Source: Bacteroidales bacterium M7
GTDB lineage: Bacteria; Bacteroidota; Bacteroidia; Bacteroidales; Muribaculaceae
Direction: 5' to 3'
Length of the DNA stretch: 51,965 nucleotides
NCBI GenBank assembly: GCA_001689515.1
Contig: LUJR01000032.1
Location: 1 to 51,965, forward strand
A program made the translations under genes and the position numbers. The notes under the pieces were generated by a model that saw nothing but the letters and a program-made list of their open reading frames with translations, was not told the DNA's origin and searched no databases. Below are positions 16,973 through 25,387 of the stretch, in pieces. How positions within the stretch are numbered: position 1 is the stretch's first letter; every line of letters begins with the position of its first letter.

Positions 16973-16980
16973 CACTACAC
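16973..16980 (-). promoter_or_regulatory. -7 promoter element
   Basis: On the minus strand TATATTTG (16980-16973) matches TAnnTTTG, giving a leader of about 33 nt before the ATG at 16936. No convincing -33 element seen. Confidence 0.55.
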
Positions 16981-17056
16981 CTGTCAACCCCATCCTATCC
17001 CTGTAGCATATCCTTTTACATCCATCGCAATATCCCATGTGCCTAACATTGAAAAC

Positions 17057-17154
17057 CAACGTAGGACGCGATATATCGCGTCCGCGTAACAATGTCCTAT
17101 AGCCTCGCCAGCGTCGACTTTGATGCGGACGCGATATATCGCGTCCCTACGTTG
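17057..17154. repeat. REP-like inverted pair, family 3 (GCGATATATCGC core)
   Basis: Left arm 17057-17085 and right arm 17125-17154 are inverted copies. Both have the GTAG head, and the hairpin stem is GGACGCGATA / TATCGCGTCC. One G is missing in the left head. It lies between two minus-strand genes. Confidence 0.85.
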
Positions 17155-17166
17155 GATGTACCCTTG

Positions 17167-18870
17167 TTAGTATTTCAGCAAATCGGCGGCGACGTTCTTG
17201 AACTGTGGCATCGCCATGCCTACAGGGGCGCCGATGAATGTGGGATCGCAGACGATGTACTTACCTCCGCCTCCTACCACGAAATCGCCGGGTACGTCAC
17301 CGTTGAAGCGGACGGCGGTGGCTATGTGATTGGGATAGTCAAGGAGTATCACATCCAGTCCGAGCAATTCTTTGACCAAGTAACGGTAGAGCATTGAGCG
17401 GTCCTCGCAGTCGCAGTAGGGATAGTAGAAAAGTTCTTCTACAAAGAAAGGCTTCTCGTAGCCAAACTGCTCGGGGTCGGTGGCATACTCAAATCCGCTC
17501 TGCACGAAGTCAAGGAGTATATTGGCAGCTTCGCGTTCGCTCTTCCCCTTGATGGCGGGGCGCAGCGCGCCAAGCACCTCATCGGAGAATTTCTTGTCCA
17601 CCTTGGCTGTGGCATATACGCTGTAGTCACACTGAGGCAGACGCTTATAAAACTCCATCAGCTCCACAGGCACGGAAGCCGAGGCTGCCGCCTTGTAACG
17701 CTCGCCCTGATGCGACGACGACTTGCGTGTACCTCCGAAACGCGGTGTCTGGCGCATGCTCATGTCTATCTTGTGCTTGGCATCAGGAGCCTCCTTGGCA
17801 CACATCTTATATGAATAAGGCTGGTCGGCTTCTACATCGTAGAACTTCGCACCTCCCTCTGATATGAACGCGCACCCATAGAGCTGTGAGGCGGGAGCCA
17901 CGAGCAGAGTCAGAGCGTTTTTCTGTATCACCTTTGCCATGCGGGCGCGGAAACCGAGATTGTTGAGGAGGAACTGGCGCATCAACACGCTCTCGTTCTT
18001 GCCTCCAAACTTCTCTGCGATCTGCTTGACCACGAGATACAGTGCCCAGTCATTGCCGAGGTCACGGCTACGCATGGCGCGGAGATCGTCAAGCAGCGGT
18101 TTGTAGTTGCTCTTATAAAGCGTCTCTAATCCATCGGCAAGCGAGTTCTCATCTATACCCTTGAGCGTCACAGCCTTGTCAAGCGTATTGCTGACATGGT
18201 AATCTACGCCCATGAAGTTGATCTTGGTGCGCCCTGCTCCACCGCTGTAGAGAGGCGAAGTTGACGGTTTAGGAGTCGTAGGCTGCGTCGGTGCCGGCTT
18301 CGAAGTAGTCGGTGTGACAGGCGCAGGAACTGGTATAGGCTTTGACGGAGTTGGAGTCGGAGTCGGCTTTGACGGTGCCGGTGTAGGTGTAGGCTTGGGT
18401 TGCGGAGCCGGAGTTGGTGTGGGCTTCGGCTTCGTGACCTTCACCGTGTCAGGCTTAGGCTGCGGAGCGGGCTTGGGTACAGGCTTGGGGGTGGGAGCTG
18501 GAGCAGGTGTCACAGATGTCCCTCCCTGAGCGGTGGTAGTGCCCTGCTGCTTGCCCTCCTCGGTGGTAAGGTCCAGAATCTCCTTGATGGTAAGCCGCTT
18601 GGGTGGCTCTTTTGCCTCCGGGGCTTTGGGGTCATAGACGGGCATCTTGGGCGGTTCGGGCACCACGCGCTTCTTTTCGGGCTCTTTGCCCTCATATTTC
18701 TTCCACGGATGGCGCATGAAGTCGATGAAGTCACGGTTAGCATCGGAGATAAACGTGTCAAACCCCTTCATGTTATCATTCATGAAGTCATCGAAATCAT
18801 CGGCAACTGCGCTGCCTGCCCCCATCATGGAGCACAGCAGCGCAGCTATGATAAGTCTATGGCGTTTCAT
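17167..18870 (-). CDS. secreted transglutaminase-like protein with long Pro-rich linker (567 aa)
   Basis: Signal peptide MKRHRLIIAALLCSMMGAGSAVA. A charged N-terminal region of about 90 residues follows, then at about residues 118-208 a linker of PTP, PKP and PAP units, and a globular C-terminal domain. The end shows a papain-like transglutaminase triad: Cys in YPYCDCEDRSMLYRYLV, His in LLDYPNHIATAVRF and Asp in KYIVCDPTFIG. Bacterial members of this fold usually cleave or cross-link peptides in the envelope. The rigid linker would span periplasm or peptidoglycan, as TonB-type linkers do. It lies downstream of the LPP20/CsgG-like genes on the same strand, so a shared envelope role is likely (inference). 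Confidence 0.8.
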   Translation of the reverse strand: MKRHRLIIAALLCSMMGAGSAVADDFDDFMNDNMKGFDTFISDANRDFIDFMRHPWKKYEGKEPEKKRVVPEPPKMPVYDPKAPEAKEPPKRLTIKEILDLTTEEGKQQGTTTAQGGTSVTPAPAPTPKPVPKPAPQPKPDTVKVTKPKPTPTPAPQPKPTPTPAPSKPTPTPTPSKPIPVPAPVTPTTSKPAPTQPTTPKPSTSPLYSGGAGRTKINFMGVDYHVSNTLDKAVTLKGIDENSLADGLETLYKSNYKPLLDDLRAMRSRDLGNDWALYLVVKQIAEKFGGKNESVLMRQFLLNNLGFRARMAKVIQKNALTLLVAPASQLYGCAFISEGGAKFYDVEADQPYSYKMCAKEAPDAKHKIDMSMRQTPRFGGTRKSSSHQGERYKAAASASVPVELMEFYKRLPQCDYSVYATAKVDKKFSDEVLGALRPAIKGKSEREAANILLDFVQSGFEYATDPEQFGYEKPFFVEELFYYPYCDCEDRSMLYRYLVKELLGLDVILLDYPNHIATAVRFNGDVPGDFVVGGGGKYIVCDPTFIGAPVGMAMPQFKNVAADLLKY

Positions 18871-18886
18871 AGGCTCAAAGTCTGGA

Positions 18887-19549
18887 TTATTCGGCTTCCT
18901 CCGCTACAGGCTCTCCGATAAATTCCTCGACCATCTCGGTCAGATTGCCGAGCGATGCCTGCTGCTGAGCCTCGCGGGCTGCTTCCTCGCGGGCTTTGCG
19001 CGCTGCGGTCTCGTCAATCGACATGAACACGTTATATTCCTTGACGTTACCCTCTTTTTTCTTGGGGATGCGCACTAAGGTGAAATGCTCCTTGGCAAGC
19101 GATCCGAGTGAGGTGTTGACAGCTGACTCGTAAGCCTCGCCGAAGCGGTCTATCTCCTCCTGTGAGGTCTTGTTGGCATCCGCAGAAGCCACCGACTTGA
19201 GTTTGCCGACCACCTGAGCTTTGGCACGGGCTGCATAGTTGGCTATGCCTGAGTGCATGGCGTTGTCACGACCTATCTTGTTGTTCTGACCGAGAGCAAT
19301 GCCGGTGATGGGGATGCGGTTGTCCTCGTCGCTCTCGATATAGGTGCGGTACTTGACCAGGGCGTATTCCATGGTCTGGGTACTTGCAAGAGGCTCCCAA
19401 CCAGCCTTTTTAAGCTCCTTGGCACGTTTCTTGGCATCCTTCTGGATGGCTTTTTCCTGCTGCTTGGTGAGCTGCTGGGCTTCGATTGTGCCCATGCCGC
19501 CTGCGATAAGCATCATAAATGCGGCAAAAATTGCGATAATCTTTTTCAT
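18887..19549 (-). CDS. secreted LPP20-like protein (220 aa)
   Basis: A signal peptide (MKKIIAIFAAFMMLIAGGMGTIEA) is followed by a Lys-rich helix (QQEKAIQKDAKKRAKELKKAGW), a domain with MHSGIANYAARAKAQVVGKL typical of the LPP20 fold, and a helical Ala/Glu-rich tail (AARKAREEAAREAQQQA) that may form a coiled coil. No lipobox Cys is seen, so it is probably periplasmic and soluble. It ends 16 nt before the transglutaminase-like gene, so these two are probably co-transcribed. A REP-like pair lies directly upstream. The exact role is unknown. Confidence 0.7.
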   Translation of the reverse strand: MKKIIAIFAAFMMLIAGGMGTIEAQQLTKQQEKAIQKDAKKRAKELKKAGWEPLASTQTMEYALVKYRTYIESDEDNRIPITGIALGQNNKIGRDNAMHSGIANYAARAKAQVVGKLKSVASADANKTSQEEIDRFGEAYESAVNTSLGSLAKEHFTLVRIPKKKEGNVKEYNVFMSIDETAARKAREEAAREAQQQASLGNLTEMVEEFIGEPVAEEAE

Positions 19550-19601
19550 GTCTCGTTAAGTATTTAAAGATGATAATGATTACATATGTGATATATCAAC
19601 T

Positions 19602-19688
19602 TGTAGGGACATGCCATGGCATGTCAGCCCGACAGGCGTGATAATTGTAACTGCTACAGTACGATGACATGCCTTGGCATGTCCCTAC
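19602..19688. repeat. REP-like inverted pair, family 1
   Basis: Left arm from 19602 (GTAGGGACATGCCATGG) and right arm ending 19688 (TTGGCATGTCCCTAC). The spacer is about 38 nt. The right arm has one core change (CTTGG) that slightly weakens its own hairpin. Confidence 0.85.
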
Positions 19689-19704
19689 TTTCATGTAAAA
19701 TATG

Positions 19705-21033
19705 TCAATCCCAGTTGACCGTGAAAGGCAATGCAAAGCGTAGCCTCTCCACACGTTCGGTCAATGGATTGACCACATCGATGGTGCCTGAGACTGTCTG
19801 TGACGGATGGCGCGATATCACGCGCAGTGTTCCCATCACCTTGCATCGCACCTTGACGATACCGCGTGAGGTATATATGGCATCGATGTTGTCAACATCG
19901 ATGGGAGTCGCCAATCCCGGCACCGACATGTGCAGAGCCTTGACTCCGAAGTCGGTATCGCCACGGTTGTCAAGCGTCATGGTCACATTGACCGCCCCGA
20001 TGGTTGCCTTGGCGGCATTGATGGAGTCGGCAGTCAGCACCACTCTGTCACACGGCACTATAGAGAACTTTCCATTTCCAGCACCCTCTCCATCGTCAGC
20101 CTTGATGACAAAGTGGCGCGCCACTTTCTTGCCTTTGATTCTGAATGTGACATCCACATAGTTGTCCTCATCGTCTAAGCAGTCGGCAGTCTCATAATAT
20201 ACCTTGAAGATGCCGTCTTCAGGCGACACTTGTATGTTATTGGCACAATTGGAGGTGGCTACTGGTGACATGCCGCAGCTCACAGGGTGTCCCTGCACGG
20301 TCAGTGCGCACTCTATCGTCCCGGGCTTGACGATCTTACCAGTCACACCGAGCGATTTGTAGAGGTCGTTGTACTGCGTGCGCAGTCCTTTGACCCGCGC
20401 AGCCCGTGCCTTGTCAAAGAAATACTCCCCAAGGGCATCAAGACGCGCTATGCCGGAGCCAATCTGCTCCATGGCGGTGATATTGTCTACCTGTGCTTCA
20501 AGGTTCTCAAGTTCTGCCACCTTCTGCCGGTCAAGTTCCTCAAAATCAGCCTGTAGCATCTGCTGCTCAAGCCTCGTATATGGATATTTCACGGAATATT
20601 CATAATGCTCTGCCCCGGTTTTCTTGTCGCGGAGCTTCGCCCAGTAGATATCGGCGGCTTTTGACAGGGAGATACCCTTGATAAAGGGCAGATTGGCAGT
20701 GCGGATGCTCGACTGACGGCTGTAGGTGTCGCTTGACTCCGACACCCCGCCGTTGGTTATGGTCTCGGTGGCGATATTTGACTGCTCCACAGTGACATTA
20801 CTTGCCACCGAGTGGATGATTCGCTCTGTGATTTCGGCTGTGGCACGACGTTGCGCCTCGGCAAGCGACGGAGCTTCCACCGTGACAATCAGATAGCCGT
20901 CAGCAGCCGTCCCGAGCCATTCGGGAGCCTTCTTGGCACTCTTTTCCACCACCTTGGTCTCGGCACTAATATGCGTTGACAACATCAGGGATGCCATTAT
21001 GACGAAAGCGACACATGTTAATTTCCTATACAT
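19705..21033 (-). CDS. secreted LPP20-domain envelope protein (442 aa)
   Basis: The ATG at 21033 begins a signal peptide (MYRKLTCVAFVIMASLMLST). The TTG-started extension upstream would translate REP repeat DNA and is rejected. The first domain (APEWLGTAADGYLIVTVEAP, then SLAEAQRRATAEITERI) is LPP20-like, as in FlgP and related outer-membrane proteins. A helical region with FEELDRQKVAELENLEAQ follows, then beta-rich repeats to the end. The neighbours include CsgG-like and LPP20-like genes, so it may be part of an outer-membrane assembly. No enzyme motif seen. Confidence 0.72.
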   Translation of the reverse strand: MYRKLTCVAFVIMASLMLSTHISAETKVVEKSAKKAPEWLGTAADGYLIVTVEAPSLAEAQRRATAEITERIIHSVASNVTVEQSNIATETITNGGVSESSDTYSRQSSIRTANLPFIKGISLSKAADIYWAKLRDKKTGAEHYEYSVKYPYTRLEQQMLQADFEELDRQKVAELENLEAQVDNITAMEQIGSGIARLDALGEYFFDKARAARVKGLRTQYNDLYKSLGVTGKIVKPGTIECALTVQGHPVSCGMSPVATSNCANNIQVSPEDGIFKVYYETADCLDDEDNYVDVTFRIKGKKVARHFVIKADDGEGAGNGKFSIVPCDRVVLTADSINAAKATIGAVNVTMTLDNRGDTDFGVKALHMSVPGLATPIDVDNIDAIYTSRGIVKVRCKVMGTLRVISRHPSQTVSGTIDVVNPLTERVERLRFALPFTVNWD

Positions 21034-21064
21034 AGGCTGAGTATATTTGTTATTCAAACCTGGT

Positions 21065-21147
21065 TGTAGGGACATGCCGTGGCATGTCCGCCTCTCCAAG
21101 AGGGCAATACGCCTGGCATTTCGGACATGCCACGGCATATCCCTACA
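21065..21147. repeat. REP-like inverted pair, family 1
   Basis: Left arm 21065-21091, right arm 21122-21147, one mismatch (ATATCC for ATGTCC). The spacer contains CTCCAAGAGGGC, similar to the spacer of the 34061 copy. Confidence 0.85.
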
Positions 21148-21176
21148 CATTTGTATTTTTTTACCGTTGATTACTA

Positions 21177-22313
21177 TCACCAACTGACAGGCAGATTCCT
21201 CACCGTGACGGCGATGCCGCGGATGGTCATGCCCATGTAGCTGATGGTGTCGATGCGTGTCCTCACTCCGGGGATGGTGATCTGCATCTTCACAGGCACG
21301 CCCTCGGGCATTGCCACATAGCCGCTGCCGTAGTTGTGGTCATTGAGACGCAGGTCTCTGAACTCCGTGCCATCGGAGGTAATGGCATTGTCAAGATTGA
21401 CATACACCCTCGCATCGTCAAGATTGTCATTGAGCGCACGGGCGGTGATGATGATGCAGCGGCGTTTCAGGTCACCCTTGCAGCTGAGCATCTCGAAGTC
21501 GATATTCTGACCCTCGATGGTCACATCGCCAAGCCCGCTTGGTGCAGGTGCCTGCGCCACAGGTTCGGTAACCACAGGCGACGTCTCCTCTGCCACGGGC
21601 TGCTGCTCCACAGGCACTTCCACCACCGTCTCTACGACCTTTTCGACCACCACGGTGTCAGGTGCCTGCATCAGGTACGGCATCACCTCGCCCATCAGAG
21701 CCTCTGACTGGTCAAAGCACGCCACGGACGGTGGCACGGCTGACAGGTAGCTCGCTGCCTCGGCGTAACACCCCATACCTTTGAGCCGCTGAGCCTGCGC
21801 TATGATATTGCCACAGTTTTCGGCATAGTGGTCCTGGATGCGCTGTCGGCTCGTGCGGACAAACCGTACAAACACCGGGTCTGTAGCCTTGACCGAGTTG
21901 GCAAGTTTGCGCATAGCCGCGTCCTTACCGCCGGCAGCACTCCCTTTCAGCGGAATTATAACAGTGTTGTACACCGTGCCGTCAATCGGATTCCACGCCG
22001 ACAGTTTCAGGTCAGCCTGCACACGAGCCACCTCACGCATCATCCCCTCGGTCTCTGCCACTTCGGTAAAATCCACAGCCGGGATGATGTGAAACACATT
22101 GTGCGGCGACATGTCCACAGCCTCCGTGCGACTCAAGGCAGCCAACAGTTTGTCCTCGATAGCACCAGCCACATCAGCCGGCATCGACGAGCTTTTAAGG
22201 TCATCAAGATAGAACTTCACCGCCGTCTCCCCTGCCACCGCATAAGAGAAAGCCACCAGAAGTGCCACCATACACACCCACAACTTTTTGCTAATCAGCA
22301 TCTTTCGTTTCAT
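21177..22313 (-). CDS. secreted envelope protein with CsgG/FlgT-like N-terminal region (378 aa)
   Basis: Signal peptide MKRKMLISKKLWVCMVALLVAFSYAVA. The N-terminal domain (VKFYLDDLKSSSMPADVAGA, then IEDKLLAALSRTEAVDM) has the layout of CsgG- or FlgT-type domains that begin with a short strand followed by a helix and a variable-strength regulator name. The central segment contains YAEAASYLSAVPPS, resembling a TPR-like helix pair. A Val/Pro/Glu linker (VVVEKVVETVVEVPVEQQP) then leads to a C-terminal beta domain. I do not recognise a precise family. It lies between the DUF-like/CsgG-like genes and the LPP20 genes on the same strand. Confidence 0.68.
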   Translation of the reverse strand: MKRKMLISKKLWVCMVALLVAFSYAVAGETAVKFYLDDLKSSSMPADVAGAIEDKLLAALSRTEAVDMSPHNVFHIIPAVDFTEVAETEGMMREVARVQADLKLSAWNPIDGTVYNTVIIPLKGSAAGGKDAAMRKLANSVKATDPVFVRFVRTSRQRIQDHYAENCGNIIAQAQRLKGMGCYAEAASYLSAVPPSVACFDQSEALMGEVMPYLMQAPDTVVVEKVVETVVEVPVEQQPVAEETSPVVTEPVAQAPAPSGLGDVTIEGQNIDFEMLSCKGDLKRRCIIITARALNDNLDDARVYVNLDNAITSDGTEFRDLRLNDHNYGSGYVAMPEGVPVKMQITIPGVRTRIDTISYMGMTIRGIAVTVRNLPVSW

Positions 22314-22337
22314 AATCCAGTCATGATTTAGTTAACA

Positions 22338-22445
22338 TGTAGGGACATGCCGTGGCATGTCCGCTGATACTCAGACACTTGTATATTAGACATGCCATGG
22401 CATACCCTACCACATCGTGTGATGTGGAGTTTTGCAACACCTTCC
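22338..22445. repeat. REP-like inverted pair, family 1, with adjacent TTGCAACA element
   Basis: Left arm from 22338, diverged right arm ending at 22410 (CATACCCTAC). GGAGTTTTGCAACACCTTCC at 22426-22445 is a copy of the outer repeat that also brackets the pairs at 39530 and 43481. Confidence 0.75.
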
Positions 22446-22490
22446 AATGCTGTTGATTTATACAAAGACGATGAGTCCAATATAAGAGGT

Positions 22491-22772
22491 ACGTCGGAGA
22501 CGTGCCAGCTGTGCGTAACCCCATGCACGGAGCGTCAGCGAACGTACATGGGGTACGAAAAGCTCCAGTCAGATCAACCTCGGAGAGGTTGTGGCACGCA
22601 TGATTATATATGTAAGTCATTGATTTAATGCAAGAAATAAAATTGACGGTGCAGAAACGAGGGTATGCCCCAACCTCTCCGAGGTTGATTCTAAGCGTGT
22701 GTCATCTAACCCCATGAACGTTCGCTGACGCTCCGTGCATGGGGTTACGCACGACTGATACGTCTCCGACGT
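22491..22772. mobile_element. non-autonomous inverted pair of the transposase-flanking repeat
   Basis: Copy 1 (22491-22598, plus) and copy 2 (22671-22772, inverted) each contain three hairpins: ACGTCGGAGACGT, a CCCCATG...CATGGGG stem, and AACCTCGGAGAGGTT or its complement. The same composite unit flanks the Y1 transposase gene at 25388-26101. Here only about 70 bp lie between the copies, so this looks like a MITE-type derivative. Confidence 0.8.
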
Positions 22773-22833
22773 ATCTACCCACATCAGTGTCTTAATTAAA
22801 TAGTATTGCGGCATGTCTCTACAAAATCGCCTC

Positions 22834-24123
22834 TCACTCGATCATGATGGTCATGCTCTGACCCATGGCGGTGACGTTGGCTTTGTAGTTTTCGCCGAGC
22901 TGCTTCTTGAAGAATTTGCGCAGGTCGCTGCCGAAGTTCGACAGCGTGTAGGAGCGGTTGCGGGCAGCGTTCCACAGCGGCACGTTGATCGAGGCGCGGA
23001 TATACTTGTCTGTGCTCTGGCTCATGTCATACACGCCATGGAAAGCGTTTTCGCGGAGCCAGTCATCAAGCGCATCCTTGAAATATTCGCCGCTCTCAGG
23101 CGAGTCCTGGTCGAAGTCCCAGTCGCTGACAGTCTCCGAGAGGTTGATGTCGAGCTGCACCTCGCGCCCCTTGTTGATCATCTGCTCGAATGAAGCCTGC
23201 AGCTGCTTGAAAAAGTCATTTTCAATCTGCTTGATGGCTTCGCGCACGAGAAATGTGGTATCTGTGGTGTGGTAATATCCGCTGGCAAATGTCTTTGTGG
23301 CAAGCCGTCCGGCGGTCTGACGCTCTACCGCGCCAGTGTTGAGGCTCACGCGTGTAGTGTTGCCGTTGGTCTGCGCGCTGATGCCCACAGTCACCACGAT
23401 GTCACCGGGGAGCTGCTGCACCATCATAGTGGCATCGTCAGCCTGCGAGCCGGCGCGGAGCACATCGGCGTTTTTGCTGTTCTGTAGCTGCGTCACGAAG
23501 TCGCGGGTCTTGAAACCATGGTTCTGAAAAGCCTCTGCCACGCGCTCTACCGCATACCTTTCGGCAGGATGAGCCTCTATGCGGCGGCGCATCGCCTCGA
23601 AGCTGTAGCCATCATTGCCGTCGGTATACGGCACCACGACTATCGTAGGGTTGAGAGCCGATGTCGGGTCTTTCTTCTTGGCATCAGCCCATGCAGGTGA
23701 AAACACCTGACGGTTACGCGTAAGTTCGGTCTTGAGAGTGCGCAGATTGATCGAAACCACCACAGTGGCGCGCTGCTTGTTGCCAATCTTCTTGGTTTCA
23801 AGTGTGCGAGGCTGACCGATGATATAGTTGATATACCGCCCGTCGTGGAGGAAACGGTAGTCATAGTCGGGCTTCGTCTCGCTCAGTATCGGCTGACCGT
23901 CCTTAAGCCCTGCCACGCCAGAGTGTAACAGGCAGTGGAAAGCCGACTTTATAGCCATCGCCTCTGCTTCCTTCTTCTTCTCGTCAACGCCCGTAGCCTG
24001 CACAGTCACGGCGTTCTCGTCCCCTGATATATACTGCACATCATCACTATAATTCTGTGCCCGGGCGATGCCCAGACACAGAATCACAGTCATGATGCAC
24101 ATGAACCTACGCTGCATAGTCAT
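22834..24123 (-). CDS. secreted protein of a CsgG-associated envelope pair (429 aa)
   Basis: Signal peptide MTMQRRFMCIMTVILCLGIARA (start at 24123 or the ATG at 24117). The domain ENAVTVQATGVDEKKKEAEAM, then AIKSAFHCLLHSGV, has the strand plus long Ala/Lys helix of LPP20/FlgT-like domains. The middle region TIVVVPYTDGNDGYSFEAM, then RRRIEAHPAERYAVERVAE, resembles CsgG-like folds. It resembles proteins annotated as DUF6175 in Bacteroidales (from memory, not verified). It begins 23 nt after the CsgG-like gene and is almost certainly in its operon, so it should follow the C10-tract promoter. Confidence 0.72.
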   Translation of the reverse strand: MTMQRRFMCIMTVILCLGIARAQNYSDDVQYISGDENAVTVQATGVDEKKKEAEAMAIKSAFHCLLHSGVAGLKDGQPILSETKPDYDYRFLHDGRYINYIIGQPRTLETKKIGNKQRATVVVSINLRTLKTELTRNRQVFSPAWADAKKKDPTSALNPTIVVVPYTDGNDGYSFEAMRRRIEAHPAERYAVERVAEAFQNHGFKTRDFVTQLQNSKNADVLRAGSQADDATMMVQQLPGDIVVTVGISAQTNGNTTRVSLNTGAVERQTAGRLATKTFASGYYHTTDTTFLVREAIKQIENDFFKQLQASFEQMINKGREVQLDINLSETVSDWDFDQDSPESGEYFKDALDDWLRENAFHGVYDMSQSTDKYIRASINVPLWNAARNRSYTLSNFGSDLRKFFKKQLGENYKANVTAMGQSMTIMIE

Positions 24124-24146
24124 GTGTTTTGTGGTTTATCGTTGGT

Positions 24147-25055
24147 TTAAAGCTTGAATCCGCCCAGACCGCCGGCTTTTTTGGGAACAGACTTGAACAC
24201 GATAGTCTGTCCGCCATCGATGGCTGCCTTAAGCTCCTTCTGATTCTTCTTGATTTTCACGGCAGAGATGTCGTCACCTTCTACGGCTGTAACTTCGGCT
24301 TCTGCGATAGCTTTAACAGACTTGCGACCTGCGATTTCACGTACTACGCATACGTCAAATTTGTCTTTCTTTGCCACACCGTGAGCTTCGCCGAGACTCA
24401 TGTATGCACTGTTGACCTTACCGTCTTTCACCTCACCAGCTTCAAGTAGCAGACCAAACAGGGGGAATGCTTCCTGGAAAAAGCCACTCACGCCATCACG
24501 AGCTTTCTTTACAGCCTTTGTCACAGCTTCTTCGGGGGTATTGCCTACATTGTCGCCGAAAAGTTCACCGCCATGAGTAAAGCTGCGGGTGAGGATGGTC
24601 TTACCATCATTGGGGTTGATGACCTTAAGGGTGTAACCTACCTGGCTGGTGTAATAGATGCTGCCGTCATCGCTCTTCTTTTTCTCTGTAACAAGCGAAG
24701 TGATACGTCCGTCAACAAGGAAGTTTGCGCCCTCCTGTGCCATGACCTTCATGCGTTCGGCATCATCTCCAGCCTCTACACCTGCCTCGCGACGCTCAGC
24801 CTCGATACGTAGTGTTGATTTGGTATCTACATCCATGATCTCGGCACGCTTGGTGTTTACAAGGCTCTCCATCACATAGCCGCGGAGCTGTTCGGCAGCA
24901 GCAAAGGGGATGTCGGTCGAACGCCAGAAGTAGTCGATGAGCACATTGGGTTTTCCCTTTGATTCCATCTCCTGCACGTTGGCTGATGCGACGAGCGGCA
25001 TAGCAAGTGACATTGCGAGCGCGATTGCGCTGACTGTTCGTGTAATAATCTTCAT
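24147..25055 (-). CDS. CsgG-like outer-membrane assembly protein (302 aa)
   Basis: A signal peptide (MKIITRTVSAIALAMSLAMPLVASA, no lipobox) precedes a CsgG-type domain: KPNVLIDYFWRSTDIPF, then LVNTKRAEIMDVDTKSTLRI, then a helix and GANFLVDGRITSLVTEKK followed by strands (YTLKVINPNDGKTILTRSF). CsgG forms the curli secretion pore in E. coli; related domains occur in LpoB and FlgO-type proteins. No other curli gene is here, so this is a CsgG-like component of a different envelope machine. It leads an operon with the 429-residue gene. Its promoter region holds a C10 tract at the -33 position, so expression may switch. Confidence 0.82.
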   Translation of the reverse strand: MKIITRTVSAIALAMSLAMPLVASANVQEMESKGKPNVLIDYFWRSTDIPFAAAEQLRGYVMESLVNTKRAEIMDVDTKSTLRIEAERREAGVEAGDDAERMKVMAQEGANFLVDGRITSLVTEKKKSDDGSIYYTSQVGYTLKVINPNDGKTILTRSFTHGGELFGDNVGNTPEEAVTKAVKKARDGVSGFFQEAFPLFGLLLEAGEVKDGKVNSAYMSLGEAHGVAKKDKFDVCVVREIAGRKSVKAIAEAEVTAVEGDDISAVKIKKNQKELKAAIDGGQTIVFKSVPKKAGGLGGFKL

Positions 25056-25163
25056 GGTTAATGCTTTTGTGTTTAGTGTTGTAGAATGTTATTTGGTTAA
25101 AAATGTGTTATTGCTGATTGGTCATTTACGGCGCATACACCCTTGTCTGCGCTTCTGTTTCCA

Positions 25164-25200
25164 CAAAATTAAACAGAATTTAATAAATTACCCCCCCCCC
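25164..25200 (-). promoter_or_regulatory. promoter with homopolymeric C10/G10 tract at -33
   Basis: On the minus strand TAATTTTG (25171-25164) matches the -7 consensus, about 108 nt before the CsgG-like ATG. The G10 run (C10 on plus, 25191-25200) begins 19 nt upstream, exactly where the -33 element should be. Slippage in the run would change what lies at -33. The tract has the same flanks (ATTA before, ATT after, plus strand) as three coding C9 tracts at 49-51 kb. Confidence 0.65.
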
Positions 25201-25387
25201 ATTGTTAATATTCATTAACAAACCCTTATAACTGCAAAACCATGCTTCTCGCGCATGTTCTACAACACATTTCCCATTCCCTCAGACAAGTCATCACGCC
25301 ATATACACACCACTGTGAATCTCTTAGACTGACGCCAACCTGTCAATATACACGATGCAGCATAAATTACACAAAACGGCAAAACGG

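Noticed and set aside
16937..17092. Upstream extension of the sorting-tail protein
   Set aside because: It runs through the repeat at 17057 and lacks a signal peptide at its start, while 16936 gives a clear one.
18314..18529. Gly/Val-rich frame on the plus strand (MTGAGTGIGFDG...)
   Set aside because: It is the complement of the Pro/Thr linker of the transglutaminase-like gene, not a gene of its own.
21034..21183. N-terminal extension of the 442-residue LPP20-domain protein
   Set aside because: It starts with TTG and translates REP arms; the signal peptide begins at 21033.
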